Below, piece after piece: positions 44,097 to 54,486 of a stretch of DNA of 64,000 bases. The stretch's first letter is position 1. Each line of letters starts with the position of its first letter. The stretch is from Rhodeus uyekii (lineage: Eukaryota; Chordata; Actinopteri; Cypriniformes; Acheilognathidae): positions 558,001 through 622,000 of the forward strand of contig JAWRVZ010000101.1 in assembly GCA_037043235.1 (NCBI GenBank). Direction: 5' to 3'. Both the position numbers and the translations under genes were made by a program. The notes under the pieces were generated by a model. That model was given only the letters and a program-made list of their open reading frames with translations. It was not told where the DNA came from and did not search any database.

Positions 44097-44661
44097 CGGG
44101 AAGGACGCAAGGACCCAATCGCAAGGGGAAGAAAGTTTATTGAAACAAGATCAAAAACACAAACAAAACTACCCCGTGGGGGAAAACTGACTAGGGCTAA
44201 ACTTGACTGGAACTTGACAAGACTCAAAGTACAAAGTACAACGAAGCAGCACAAGACAGCAGACACTGGGAGAATAAATACACATGGGAGGATCGGTAAT
44301 TAATTGGGAACAGCTTGGACAAATCAAAGTTAAGCAGGGAAACAAGGTGGGAGGGTTACACATTTACGAGACATGACCATGCAGCCAATGCGCATCGCTG
44401 CATGTTCACAAAAACACACAGACAGCGCACAATTGGTGAAAACCAAACTGCGCGTGACACGAAAACACAACGTGAAAGCACGCGGCTGATATAAACAACA
44501 CTGCACACAGAGCTTGAACCGCACCCACTCACAAAACAGAGCGCACGAGAACGAGGAAACACTCGGCTCGCGCGCTCATGACAAGGACGAACACATGGGT
44601 CATAAATGTCCGAATCCCGACTCAAACTGAAACCAGACAAGACCAGCCTCAGGATCGGACA
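44097..44661 (-). repeat. LTR fragment, minus strand
   Basis: Starts TGTCAGGGTTCGGGAAGG on the plus strand, the complement of an LTR 3' end, followed by AAGTTTATTGAAACAAG (complement of a polyadenylation region). Its interior corresponds to the LTRs at 6966 and 54487, for example the GATCCTGAGGCTGGTCTTGT region complementary to 44635-44655. The typical TGTCA.GGTTCTG 5' start is absent, so it is truncated or rearranged. It inserted in the LINE a few bases from the hAT MITE. Confidence 0.65.
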
Positions 44662-45046
44662 TCATAACGTCGAAAAACTAACTGCCTGTTTCAAATATAG
44701 GAGAATTATCACTCCTAACACTAAAGATAGCTTTACAAATAATCTTCCTGATCAGTTTCATCTACTCAACATCCCAAATAGCCCAGAAGAACTTGATGTT
44801 GCAACAGAAACTATTAACTCTCTCTCTTTACTATCACTTTACACAATTTTACACAATTGCTCTTTTGCACTTTAAGAAGATTTAAAAAAATAACACGTGG
44901 TACAAAGAGTACCCGGGCCCTCAAGAGAGCAGCAAGAAAAATGGAGCCCAGCAGGAAGAAAAAAAAGCTAGAGGTTTTTCACATTTTGTGGAAAGACAGA
45001 TCTATTTTATACAGAAAGGCCTTCAAAATAAGTTAGATCTACTTAT

Positions 45047-45185
45047 TGTCATAGTTCTGTCATGTCTCCACCCTCTTCCTTTTCCCTTGCATATTTTTCC
45101 CAGTGTCATTCCCTTCACCTGTCGCATCAATCAGTCACCTTGTTAGTTACCTTCATGCTAACACTTATATTTCGACCCTCTTTTA
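45047..45185 (+). repeat. Possible LTR fragment in the LINE 3' region
   Basis: TGTCATAGTTCTGTCATGTC and CTTGTTAGTTACCTTCATGC resemble the LTR family of 46363. The fragment is short and lacks the 3' end; it sits where the LINE reverse transcriptase is missing. Confidence 0.4.
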
Positions 45186-45769
45186 AGAAAACAAATACAG
45201 CCCTAGATATTTATTTGATACAGTGAGAGTCATATAAGAGACTTACTCTACTGAACTCCATCTTCAACCAGACGGAACCGGTTTTAATATTTTGACCTGA
45301 CATGTTGTCAATCATGCACTGTTTGGCTGTTCGTCCCCCGACTGATTCTGATTTTTCCAAAGGTTTAATGCTCCATTGTGTTCTTCATTTATTGCGTCAC
45401 CTGCTGGAATTTTCGCCTCTGGCACACTTAGTTGGGGACACTTAGCACTTACGCCTGCTCTTCTAGAGCTGCTGTACAGCCAAAACAAACTTTTTTTTTA
45501 TTGTTTTCCTGTGACCACTGTGAAGCTGATTTGAAACAATTTATATTGTAAAAAGCACTATGTAAATAAAGGTGACTTGACTTGATTAATTATCCTCAAC
45601 TTACTGCTAGTTGGTAATACCTTTTCCTAGGTATCTAAGACTTCTAATATAAGTCTTAATATAATGGCTAATGCAACTGGCCCCTGAATAAAAAAAAAAT
45701 AAGTGGCATGTTCACAGAAATTTTTGGTCTCAAAAGAATACACTCAGATGGAGATTAAGACACTCAAAA

Positions 45770-46362
45770 TATATAATCCAGTTCAGAAGATGGTTGAAGA
45801 TGGGATTCATGAGGCCTTCATAGGGGAGGGTCTAGTAGAGTCACGGTCACTACTGACATTTTGTGTTGTGCTTGTGTCGTGGTGCAGGTCCTTCCTCTGA
45901 TTTCTGGTTCTAGTAAGAACTCGAGTTGTTGAATTTTGAACCAGCTGGAGTTTTTTGTTTATTAAGCATACAGGGCAACCACCCAGTAGAGCATTTCAAT
46001 AATCTAGCCTTGAACGCATTAACTAACTTTTCCACATTTGTCTTAGATACATTTTTAAGATGGAAGAATGCAGTTTTATAAAAGCTAGAAACGTGGCTTT
46101 CAAATGAAAGATTGATATAAAAAAGCACACCCAGATTTTTAAATGACAACAAAGACTTGACCAGAGTGTTAGACGAGTGTTAGACAATAGTCTAGGTTAT
46201 TACATTGTAGAGTAATTTGGTCTAATAATTGGAATCTCTTTTTTTCAGAATTAAGTAGTAGGAAATTACTAGTCATCCAATTTTTTATATCAGTTATGCA
46301 TATTCCATTAATTTTGCGAATTGGTTTTGAAATCTGTATGCATTGATGAATTATTATTTTCC
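45770..46362 (-). mobile_element. L2-type LINE fragment, minus strand
   Basis: Minus strand: SFKNLGVLFYINLSFESHVS SF and FHLKNVSKTNVEKLVNAF (45910-46152), the RT C-terminal region, then 3' UTR sequence equal to the complement of 36905-37010 (CCGTGACTCTACT, ACCCTCCCC). It lies tail-to-tail with the plus-strand LINE ending at 45595 and is cut by the LTR retrotransposon at 46363. Confidence 0.72.
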
Positions 46363-46770
46363 TGTCATGGTTCTCTCAGGTTCAGTTCCGTTTCTAGTCA
46401 CAGAACCGTGGCACTGCTCTTCCTCCTGTGTTTGTGTCTCGTGATTGTAAACCCAGCCCATCTTGTTACCTTGTTTCCCTGGAATGTTGTCAGCTGTTCT
46501 CAGCTCGTTACCTTCCCTCATGTGTTCCCTATATATATCCCAGGGTGTTTGCTGTCCTTTGGTGTAGTTGTCATTCTATGTCTGTCTGTTCCTATGATGT
46601 TCCTGGTTCTTTGTTTACCGGTCCATCCGGTTTGTTTGTGTTCTTTGTTTATGTTAAGTTAATGTTTTCCCCCACGCGGGTGTTTTCTTTTGTGTGTTTA
46701 TGTTTATTTTGTTATCATTAATAAACCCACTTTTCCCTGCATTTGAGTCCTCCCTTAATGATCCGTGACA
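46363..46770 (+). repeat. 5' LTR (408 bp)
   Basis: Contains a CCCTATATATATCCCAG TATA-like box (about 46527-46543) and TTAATAAACCC (about 46720). Over the first about 200 bp it differs from the 3' LTR at only two visible positions; beyond GTTTGCTGTCCTTT (about 46565) the two differ strongly. Confidence 0.9.
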
Positions 46771-46785
46771 GAACTACACCACCTT

Positions 46786-47502
46786 ATGAGGACTCAGTGG
46801 GGAGAAGGTTCCCATCCTCCACCAGCCTCCATGGACTCCAGCCCTTTACACCATCGGATACTGCAGTTTAAGATCCTGAACTCCCTCCGCCAACACGGGG
46901 AGGACTTAAGAACTTTTGCGCGGGAGTTTGGACACACTGCAGCAGGGCTGGGGTACAATGAAGCGGCTCTCAAGGACCTCTTCAACAACGCCCTTGATGA
47001 GCCCCTCAGCTGGTGGAAGTTGAGGGGGCTGGAACGGTTTGACTTTTGGGACTTTGTGGAGTTCCTTATTACACCCCCTGAAGTTCCGACCCCAGAAGAG
47101 GTTCTGGCAGCAACAGTGCCCCCAGAGTTGTCCAGGGGTACTACAGTGCCATGCTCTCCCACAGGGAGGAGGAGGAGAAAGAGAGCTTCCTTCCCCACCA
47201 CCGTCCCAGAGCTTGCTGCCGTGCCGGAGGCCGCCATCCCAGAGCCCACCCGTCGCCTTTGTAAGCGGAGGAGGAGAAGGGTCTCCTCCAAGCCGCCAAC
47301 CTCGGAGGTGCCGCCGAGACTGCTCGCCCTGCCGGCGCCGCCTGAACTCTTGCGGCCAATCCTGAACTCTTGTGGCCAGACCCTCCGGTTCTGCCTGAGC
47401 CCACCTGGCTCAACCCGCCGGTCCCGCCTGATCCGCCGGTCTCGCCCGAGCCCATCTGGCTCAACCCGCCGGTCCCACCCTGGCGGACCCTTTATCCCCT
47501 GA
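46786..47502 (+). CDS. Gag-like protein of the non-autonomous LTR element (238 aa)
   Basis: An open frame from ATG 46786 to TGA 47502. An upstream GTG at 46765 lies in the LTR end and is not a likely start. Residues 1-100 resemble a gypsy gag/capsid: LNSLRQHGEDLRTFAREFGH, TAAGLGYNEAALKDLFNNAL and RFDFWDFVEFLITPP. The rest is proline- and arginine-rich (GRRRRKRAS, KRRRRRVSSK, repeated PPGSTRRSR-like units) with no CCHC zinc knuckle, so RNA binding may rely on basic stretches. The frame is intact, consistent with a fairly recent insertion. It probably packages the element RNA into particles supplied by a relative; that is inference. Confidence 0.75.
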   Translation: MRTQWGEGSHPPPASMDSSPLHHRILQFKILNSLRQHGEDLRTFAREFGHTAAGLGYNEAALKDLFNNALDEPLSWWKLRGLERFDFWDFVEFLITPPEVPTPEEVLAATVPPELSRGTTVPCSPTGRRRRKRASFPTTVPELAAVPEAAIPEPTRRLCKRRRRRVSSKPPTSEVPPRLLALPAPPELLRPILNSCGQTLRFCLSPPGSTRRSRLIRRSRPSPSGSTRRSHPGGPFIP

Positions 47503-47606
47503 AGCCACCCTGGCTCATTCCCCCTGGACTCGGTTTTGGTTAAATTTATTTTTCATGATGTTATGACTGTTTTTGCTCTTTGGTTGGCCTGTTCTCCCTC
47601 CCTCCC

Positions 47607-47607
<1 letters not shown>

Positions 47608-47643
<36 letters not shown>
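47608..47643. repeat. Poly(C) tract of 36
   Basis: Thirty-six consecutive C residues after a CCCT-rich lead-in, between the gag-like stop and the polypurine tract. Very unstable sequence; the length may be an assembly estimate. Confidence 0.95.
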
Positions 47644-47756
47644 TGGTTTCGTGTCAGTTTGGTCCCGTGTCTTTCATTTCTTGTGTTGTCTTGTGCTACT
47701 GTTTGTCTGGTGTTCATGTAGGGATGCCAGGTGGCGTCCCTTTAGAGGGGGGGTAG

Positions 47757-48170
47757 TGTCATGGTTCTCTCAGGTTCAGTTCCGTTTCTAGTCACAGAAC
47801 CGTGGCACTGCTCTTCATCCTGTGTTTGTGTCTCGTGATTGTAAACCCAGCCCATCTTGTTACCTTGTTTCCCTGGAATGTTGTCAGCTGTTCTCAGCTC
47901 GTTACCTTCCCTCATGTGTTCCCTATATATATCCCAGTGTGTTTGCTGTCCTTTGTAGTCATTTCATGTCTTTCCTTGGATGTTGTGCTTGTGGTTCCTG
48001 ATTGCTGCCTTTGTTCCTGGTTTGTGTTATGTTTTAGTTTGGATCATGTTTACGTTATGTTTTTCCACCTCGTGGGTTTTCTTTTGTGTGTTTGTTTATT
48101 TAGTTATTTGTTAATAAATAATAAAAATTTCACTGCACTTGAGTTCTCCTTCCGTTTCCTGATCGTGACA
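47757..48170 (+). repeat. 3' LTR (414 bp)
   Basis: Same start and U3-like half as the 5' LTR, with a different downstream half: GTAGTCATTTCATGTC, ACCTCGTGGGTTTTC, then TTAATAAATAATAAAAATTT before CACTGCACTTGAG. Its downstream half looks like another subfamily, closer in places to the solo LTR at 38286. Confidence 0.9.
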
Positions 48171-48175
48171 TTTCC

Positions 48176-48245
48176 TCTTTATTACTGTAAAACTGCTTTG
48201 AAACAATCAGTACTAAAGCACTATCTAAATTAAAGTGACTTGACT
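48176..48245 (+). repeat. L2-type LINE 3' tail
   Basis: ACTGTAAAACTGCTTTGAAA and TAAATTAAAGTGACTTGACT are the LINE tail. The LTR element inserted directly upstream of or within it. Confidence 0.7.
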
Positions 48246-48890
48246 TCTGTAAAGCTTGTCATGTTTGAAGATCGGCTCCTTTATCAAAGTTTCCAGACAG
48301 AAAGAAAAATGGCAACTGCCATGGAGCATCTTGTGCTTTTATTGAATATTATTCCACGGTTATTCATAAATCCAAAATGTTGCTACCATCACCTTTAAAT
48401 CCAGCATTGTGTTTCTCATAAGCTGATGTTGATCTTCCCTGTACATGTGACTTTGGTTCAAGTCCATTTAGACGAAAAAGAAAAATACTGCTTTGTGTTG
48501 ATGATTTTTAATAATTAATAATTCATTACGCTTTTCTCTGCACTCAAAGCACTTTACATGGAAGGGGGGAATCTCCTCAACACCACCAATGTGCAGCACC
48601 ACCTCGATGATGTGACGGCAGCAATATTGTTTCAGAACACACACCCCACTCCAGATAATTGGTGGAAACGAAAATGACTAATGCCTTAAAAAGCCAATCA
48701 CAGAAATTAAGACATTATTTTTCGGATTCCTAATTCAGACATGTCCCTATTGTTGGGACGAACGTATTAATTAAAAAGAAGAGCTGATTTGATATTTAGT
48801 TTGTTCTGATGTGGACAGGGGAAACATTTTCTGGCTATTTCATGATTTGATGCTGTGCTTAAAGAATTTAAATTATTTTCAATTCTCTTT
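48246..48890. other. Intergenic DNA with a dispersed repeat
   Basis: About 48525-48680 (ATTACGCTTTTCTCTGCACT, CACCTCGATGATGTGACGGC, CCAGATAATTGGTGG) is the minus-strand part of a repeat family also seen at 58860-59135. No gene. Confidence 0.6.
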
Positions 48891-50035
48891 CAGTTCTCTT
48901 TCGAAGGGAACTCTACGCTGCGTACCATAGGGGTTGCTTTGGGAAAACCCTCGTTTATGACAGGTGTTTGAAGCAAAAATACAATCACGCCAATGAACTT
49001 GACATTGTCCGGCAGCCGCCTATGACGTCACCACAGGTGCGACTGCAGGTATAAAGGGGGCACCTAAACAGAACGTCATCACCTTTTTCAATCTTCAGGA
49101 GACGGTTTGTTTCTAGTGATCCAGTACTGCTGCAGTTGAGGCGAGCAGAAGACTGCGTTACTGGGGCTCACAGATGGAGCTTGCCGAAACCCCAGCGCCC
49201 CCCCCTTTTTGTGAGGCCCTGACACCTAACATCTGTCTCCTGCCGGACCAGTGATGTGCAGGGTGGTTTTTAGCATTCTAACTCTACCGTACTGAGGTCT
49301 GGCGGGCCAGATAGGTCCACACAGGTTCGGGTGTGCGTGTTCCCCTAGTTGCAGTTATCCCTTGCCTCCGTTCCCCTGTCTCACTCGTTCCTGGGGCCAG
49401 AGCGTCGTCAGGCCTCCTCTCTGAGGGGAGTCTTAGGCCTCCGCTCTTGGTATTCAGGAGTTTCAGTGCTTGTCTCTGTAAGAAATGTAGTACTCTGCAA
49501 CAGATGTGGATGAGGCTATGTCTGCATGCTTTCCAGAGCGTCGTCAGGCCTCCTCTCTGTCACTGCAGGTCTCGGGACAGTTCCCCTGGGGGGTCTTTGG
49601 CAAGTGCTGGCTTTCGCCTATTAAGTGCAGTCACGCCCTTCAGCATGGTGGCGTTGGTATTCCGTTCCCCAAAGCGACCCCTAGGGAAAGGGATCCCTTC
49701 AAAAGGGAACGTCTCAGGTTACTATTATAACCATAGTTCCCTGAGAATAGGAAATTAATCTGCGTCAATTGCCATGCTTCGGGCCTTCCTGCACGCGTCT
49801 CCTTCAGATTTGAAAAGATTATGACATTTTGTTTAGGTGCCCCCTTTATACCTGCAGTCGCACCTGTGGTGATGTCATAGGCGGCTGCCGGCCAATGTCA
49901 AGTTCATTGGCGTGATTGTATTTTTGCTTCAAACACCTGTCATACCGAAGGTATTCCCCAAAGCGACCCCTAGGGGACACTGTGTCTCGTTCCCTATTCT
50001 CAGGGAACTATGGTTACAATAGTAACCTGAGACGT
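48891..50035 (+). mobile_element. Non-autonomous DIRS deletion derivative
   Basis: Inverted terminal repeats of roughly 180 bp: the left one (about 48905-49080) has GACAGGTGTTTGAAGCAAAA, CCGCCTATGACGTCACCACA and GCAGGTATAAAGGGGGCACC, and the right one (about 49830-50015) has their complements. An internal complementary block at about 49645-49745 (GGTATTCCGTTCCCCAAAGC, CTCAGGTTACTATTATAACC) repeats the ends. Between lies about 560 bp of gag-region leftover with no RT or recombinase. The termini differ from those at 17500 and 27200, so this is a separate DIRS subfamily. Confidence 0.78.
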
Positions 50036-51137
50036 TTTAAGGCATGTTTGTATCCTACATTTTTTTTTTCATTTGACAATGTTTGGAAAAATAACAAACA
50101 TATGGAAACACAGTAATGAAACATCTTTGTAAAATCACAGTGAATTAATATCTTAATACAATTTTAATGTTTTTAACACATGAGAACACAAAAAGGTCCA
50201 ACAAAATCGGACCTCAGTTAAGTATTTTTTATAGATCCTTTTTTTTAAATTGACATATCATTACACATAATAAAATGTCCAGCTACCACTTCAAGTGTGT
50301 AGTCAGTTCAAAACAAGAACATCCAAGAAAGTATGGAGTGTTGCAAAAGTGCATGTCAATTTCATTTTATGTAAAACTGGTATATACTGTACATATTAGA
50401 CACAGCATTGATACAATAAGAGCAGGGAAATACACATCAGTCAGCCGTTGACATGCTCCTGACAGCATTTGTGTAGCCCATCCCAATGAGACAAATAGAG
50501 ACAACAGAGAAGAAATTTATCACACTCTTTCTTATAGAAAGATCAATTTCCAGAAACATCCAGACTTTAGCAAGCAGTAAACATTAATAACATAAATATA
50601 CAGGTCAACATGGATGGACAGCAGTTTCTCTAACTCTGAGTAATGAACTCAGATAAGGAATAGATTACTGCTGCTCATGTCTTGTTCTGAGTTTGCATAT
50701 ATATTCAACATATTATTCGTTATATTTTATGTCATTCAAAAGTTTGACATTTGATCATGTTATTGTGTGTGTGGCATCAGACATAGGCAGGCTGGGCTAG
50801 GGATGATGGCTCAGTTATTCCTGATATCATCTTGGTTTGTAAGCCTTGTAAGTTCTTCATCATATTAGCTGAATTTGGTTGATGATTTGTTTCTTTTGTT
50901 GTGTTCAAACACTCTTTTTTACTGTTTACAAGAAAAGGAAAGGCAAAACATGAATGGTTACTTACAAATAGGATGATTGGATATTAAACACTTAAAATCA
51001 AAAATCGAACTTTCTACCCTCCATCTTCATTTTGTTGTTTTGTTTTACAGACAAGAATTTGAGTGCAACACAAAAAATAAATATCCATATATTTATTGGG
51101 CCATGGTAAGGGCTTGATTCTGTTCCAGGCAGTTCTG
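50036..51137. other. Probable znf521 3' UTR and flank
   Basis: Directly downstream (minus strand) of the znf521 stop. A minus-strand AATAAA sits at about 51090 (plus-strand TTTATTGG), roughly 45 nt after the stop; whether it is used is unknown. The rest is A/T-rich with no other gene. The true transcript end cannot be set. Confidence 0.45.
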
Positions 51138-51167
51138 TTAGCTGCTGTGGAGACTCAGACTGTGGTT
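51138..51167 (-). CDS. znf521: znf521-type zinc-finger protein, terminal coding exon (nine codons)
   Basis: On the minus strand TTTCCTTTTTCAG (acceptor, AG complementary to 51168-51169) is followed in phase 0 by codons for NHSLSLHSS and TAA (51138-51140). These supply the two zinc-binding histidines (H-x4-H) of the final C2H2 finger, whose cysteines are in the preceding exon (60038). The vertebrate ZNF521 C terminus I recall is NHTMTQHSS, so the match is in the histidines, length and HSS end, while the residues between have changed. ZNF521 is a nuclear transcriptional regulator that binds DNA and the NuRD complex. Phase and finger geometry both fit; I rate this likely rather than certain because the exon is tiny. 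Confidence 0.72.
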   Translation of the reverse strand, partial: NHSLSLHSS

Positions 51168-51170
51168 CTG

Positions 51171-52714
51171 AAAAAGGAAACACAATGCAAGTTAATAAAG
51201 ACTCTGCACAATTATAAAAACAAACACACAAGCTTGCTTAAGACTGATCGTCTTAACAAAATCTGGTCGAAATATCTCCTAATAAAAAGAGATAGCAAAA
51301 TTGACTAAAGACAGAACAAAGAAATACAAAGCTCTGTCAATGGCGCATGCTGATAGGTCCTAACCCATTTGTTAGTGATCACATCGATATCTGCAGCAGC
51401 ACGTCTTACACACTCACAGGAATGTCTGTGAATGTATTATCAGTAGCAAGTCTCTGTTGTTGCTCTACAGCAGTGTATCTTTTTTGCCAAGACCAAACAC
51501 ATTAACGTTGCCATATCCATTACCATGCCCATATCTCAGAGAGTTGCCATGACAGAAATACAACTGGTTTATCGCTTTTTTTTTTTACTTTTGTTCACAC
51601 ATTATTCAAATGCGACAAATCTACAGTGGTTTAACGAAATGACTGACCTTGACCAGTGTATATTTCTCTGGTCTCTAGCAGCTGTAATCAGCAGAACAGA
51701 GACACTGAGTCAGGAACACCTGAAGGCAATATCCTTCACCAAGAAAGGGAGCTTATGGAACAGCAAAATCCTCGGGAGGTTTAGCAGGACATCATTGGAA
51801 TTAATTTTCTGATTCTCACAGAGCTACAAGATGTGGAGGCTTGTCTCTATCCTCCAGTTTTAAAAACGAATACAATGGGAAATGCTGACCGAGGTGGGAC
51901 TGTTGGTAGGTGCAATCCAGACTTCTTGAGTGATTCAGACAGCCCACTTGGCACAAAGCTGGTTGTTTTTCTGGTCAACCCAACAGGCCCAGGATGGCGT
52001 GAAGGTGGTTATTATCAAACTCCTTTACATTGCTGCCCTGGGCCCAGCAGAAAGCAATAAGCATGAAGAATTCATTAAACTTTGACTGGCTGTTTGAAAT
52101 AGTAGAGCTGGCAGAGACAATGCTCACTAGAGGTGTTGAGAAGAGGATCCCAACCTTCCAAAATAATACAGAGATGCCGGAGGGTAACTTCCCATTAGAG
52201 CGCCCAACAGTAGCAGGAATCCACGAGGACTCTATGTTGTTCAACTTCTCTATGCCATTGAACACCCCATCTAATCCCTAAACACTCTGTCATGGGAAAA
52301 CTGACTTAATTGACATGAGCACAGAGCACCAGTTCAGGCTCATTCCTTTCTTGAATGCCAAGAAGAGTCCTAACTTCCACTGCTTGCACCCTTTGTGTTT
52401 ACTCTCTGCAAAGCCAGTTTACGAAACATCACCAGAGAGATTTATTTTCTGTACCTGAGTACATATTCCAATAAAAAAGTGAAAAGGAAAATAAGTCCTC
52501 AGCAAATTCTAAAAAGTGTTCTTAGAGATCTCCAGCCAGATTTTGTATATATGCTGATAGAGTGGTTATAAGACCGCAGCCCGATGGACAGAAAGAGTTC
52601 TGAGGAGAGGAGTAGAATGCTGCAACCAGGGGTCATCAAAGTGTCCCGAGGCCTTTGTCCAGCCTCATCATGTTCTTAAAATTCAACACCTCCTCCTGGG
52701 TATTACCCTTAGTC
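51171..52714. other. Last znf521 intron, unassigned part
   Basis: Between about 51830 and 52280 several frames are open on both strands (for example 51975-52265 minus, 96 codons), without recognised domains. This looks like a decayed repeat rather than a gene. A T-run lies at about 51576-51586. Confidence 0.4.
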
Positions 52715-52715
52715 C

Positions 52716-53166
52716 TGTTTGTCATGTCATCTGCGAACTTCCAGTGAGGTCAATGTAACACTTCCTGTCGGTGAGATCTATTGTCACTTCCTGTTTCTCA
52801 TGTCAGCTGTTGTTTCACTTCCGGGGCCATTCTGTGTTTCCTCTCGTGCCCTTCCTGCACCTGTCTTATTCATCACTTTCATCGTTAGTCTTCCCAGGTG
52901 TTCGTCATTCCCTTGTGTATTTAATCCTCTTGCATTTCCCTTGTCTTTGTTGGTTGTTAAAGTTTAACGTTGTCTTGGTGACAGTGGTGTGTGGATGCTA
53001 TCCTTCTGTTATCCTTGTTCTGAGTTTTTTTTTTTGCACTACTTGTGCCGTTTTGTTTTGTTATTTAAATGTTTTGTTTTCAGTTATATTAAAGTGTGTT
53101 TCAGCTTGAAGCCTGTCTTGCCTTTGTCTCCTCGTCCCGCATCGCACACGATCCCCGCTCGTGACA
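52716..53166 (+). repeat. Solo LTR-like repeat of a second LTR family
   Basis: A TGTCAT-type start (near 52720), CACTTCCTGTTTCTCATGTC, GTGTATTTAATCCTC (TATA-like), GTTATATTAAAGTGTG, then CGCTCGTGACA at the end (53166). The ends fit an LTR, but no clean 5-bp duplication is visible, so the left boundary is approximate. It lies in the znf521 intron. Confidence 0.6.
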
Positions 53167-54486
53167 CTGGGTCTGTAATGAACTAACTAAACAAGCTCTC
53201 AAACTTTGACGTCTAGCCCATGCTGTGAGAAGCCAGCAAACAAAGATCCAAAGAACAAACAAGGATATGAAGAGCAGGGAAATTCAGTGGTTTTTAGCAC
53301 CAAGACTACTATTATACTGTGAAACAGCAAGCTAACAGTAATACAGATGGCATTTCTTAGATGGTCCACAGTGGGTCAGATATGGTGAGTAACAATCATA
53401 CCCTCTACCCATACATCCACCCATCTATCCATCCATCCTCACATTTTCTGGAACCTTTTACTTCAGCAGCGACCAATGGTGTTGATTTATCATGATCAAG
53501 TACCATTCAGTCTGATCTGTAAATACTGTAATCTTAAAAAATTGTGCTAATTTTATCACAATTTCATTAGGCTGCCTTGTTAATGTTTGTTAATTAAGTA
53601 TTAACCACAATTTCATTAAGCTACCTAGCAACTGTCAAGCATTATTACTATTCAGGCACTACATCTATGGTAAATCTCCAAAGCGAAATATGGGACATTC
53701 AGGGCATACAAATCCAATTTTTTGGATTGTATTCAATCTGCAGTTCGTTTTTTTTAGCCATTTTCTGGTCAGCTATGATGACTGTAGGGACATTCAGGTC
53801 TGGCAAACTTCAGGAAAGGTTGAAATGTCAACTTTGAAATGTATTGTGTGAGGACAGGAAAGAAGCTCTCAGGAGTAGATGAAAACCTCTCTGGGAGGTG
53901 ATTAGGCTTTGAGTTGGTGAGCAGAATGTGCAAAATCCTGCCATATCTTCCTGTCTTGAACAACCTGTAGCTTGTGAAGGCTTCCCCACACTCGGAAGAA
54001 CAAAAGTAGGTTCTCTTTTACACATGAGCACCTGATATTGCTCTGGGGAGTCAACATACTATGTTGGTAGTTGATACCCAGCGGAGTCTGTGTCCCACGC
54101 CTGTATGAAGCACCGTCACTCCTATGGGCCTTTCAGTGGGTTGGCCACTGGGCCTCAGTGCCCCTTTCATCATTTCCCTTAATACGTCAGAAGGAAGGGA
54201 GCTGGGATCAATTGAATTTACAGTGGTATCACTTCCCCAAGATCTGTTTGAAAGTAATGTAAATTATCCTTTTTTTGTGTGATAAATTACAGTAGGTTGT
54301 CAGAGGCTTTGTAGCGTTTAATACATGAAATGTTAAATGATGAACAGGAATGCAGTGTATTTTTCATTACATCCTGGAAATAAATCATTTTCTTCTTTTC
54401 TTTCCAACCACTTTTCAAATTCCTCCTCAATCATACAACAAAGATGAATACTTTAGCGGATTAATACTTCAACATTGCCTCTTTGT
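53167..54486. other. znf521 intron, no exon recognised
   Basis: Includes a short (ATCC)n microsatellite (about 53411-53441) and a near-duplicate phrase: CACAATTTCATTAGGCTGCC (about 53559) and CACAATTTCATTAAGCTACC (about 53606). Otherwise unassigned. Confidence 0.5.

Larger units (their letters stand above)
41085..45595 (+). mobile_element. L2-type LINE, nearly full span but interrupted and internally deleted
   Basis: The only LINE here with 5' sequence. In order: a small ORF1 piece with two CxxC pairs (41090), an ORF1 piece with CLPGARAPDIKANLKVL (to about 41515), a Harbinger-like insertion (41536-42819), the end of ORF1 (SLNGWM...RDGIHPTWDGAALLSNNLAY SLR, 42830-43023), endonuclease (43260-43640), a hAT MITE (43790-44070), a minus-strand LTR (44097-44661), the linker LEVFHILWKDRSILYRKAL (about 44960-45030) and the 3' UTR with the GGTGACTTGACTTG tail (45230-45595). 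The RT domain itself is missing. Confidence 0.82.
46363..48170 (+). mobile_element. Complete non-autonomous LTR retrotransposon with TTTCC target-site duplication
   Basis: Two LTRs (46363-46770, 47757-48170), each beginning TGTCATGGTTCTCTCAGG and ending GTGACA, enclose a 986-bp internal region. TTTCC occurs immediately outside on both sides (46358-46362 and 48171-48175). A purine tract AGAGGGGGGG (about 47744-47753) precedes the 3' LTR as expected for a polypurine primer. The interior encodes only a gag-like frame; there is no protease, RT or integrase, so it depends on enzymes from a relative. No standard TGG-type tRNA primer site follows the 5' LTR. Confidence 0.92.

Noticed and set aside
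46321..46721. Overlapping hydrophobic frames of 97-113 codons
   Set aside because: They are LTR sequence; a similar frame appears at 47802-48233 in the other LTR.
46794..47291. 165-codon minus-strand frame
   Set aside because: It is the antisense shadow of the gag-like frame; its apparent length follows from GC-rich codon use of the plus-strand gene.
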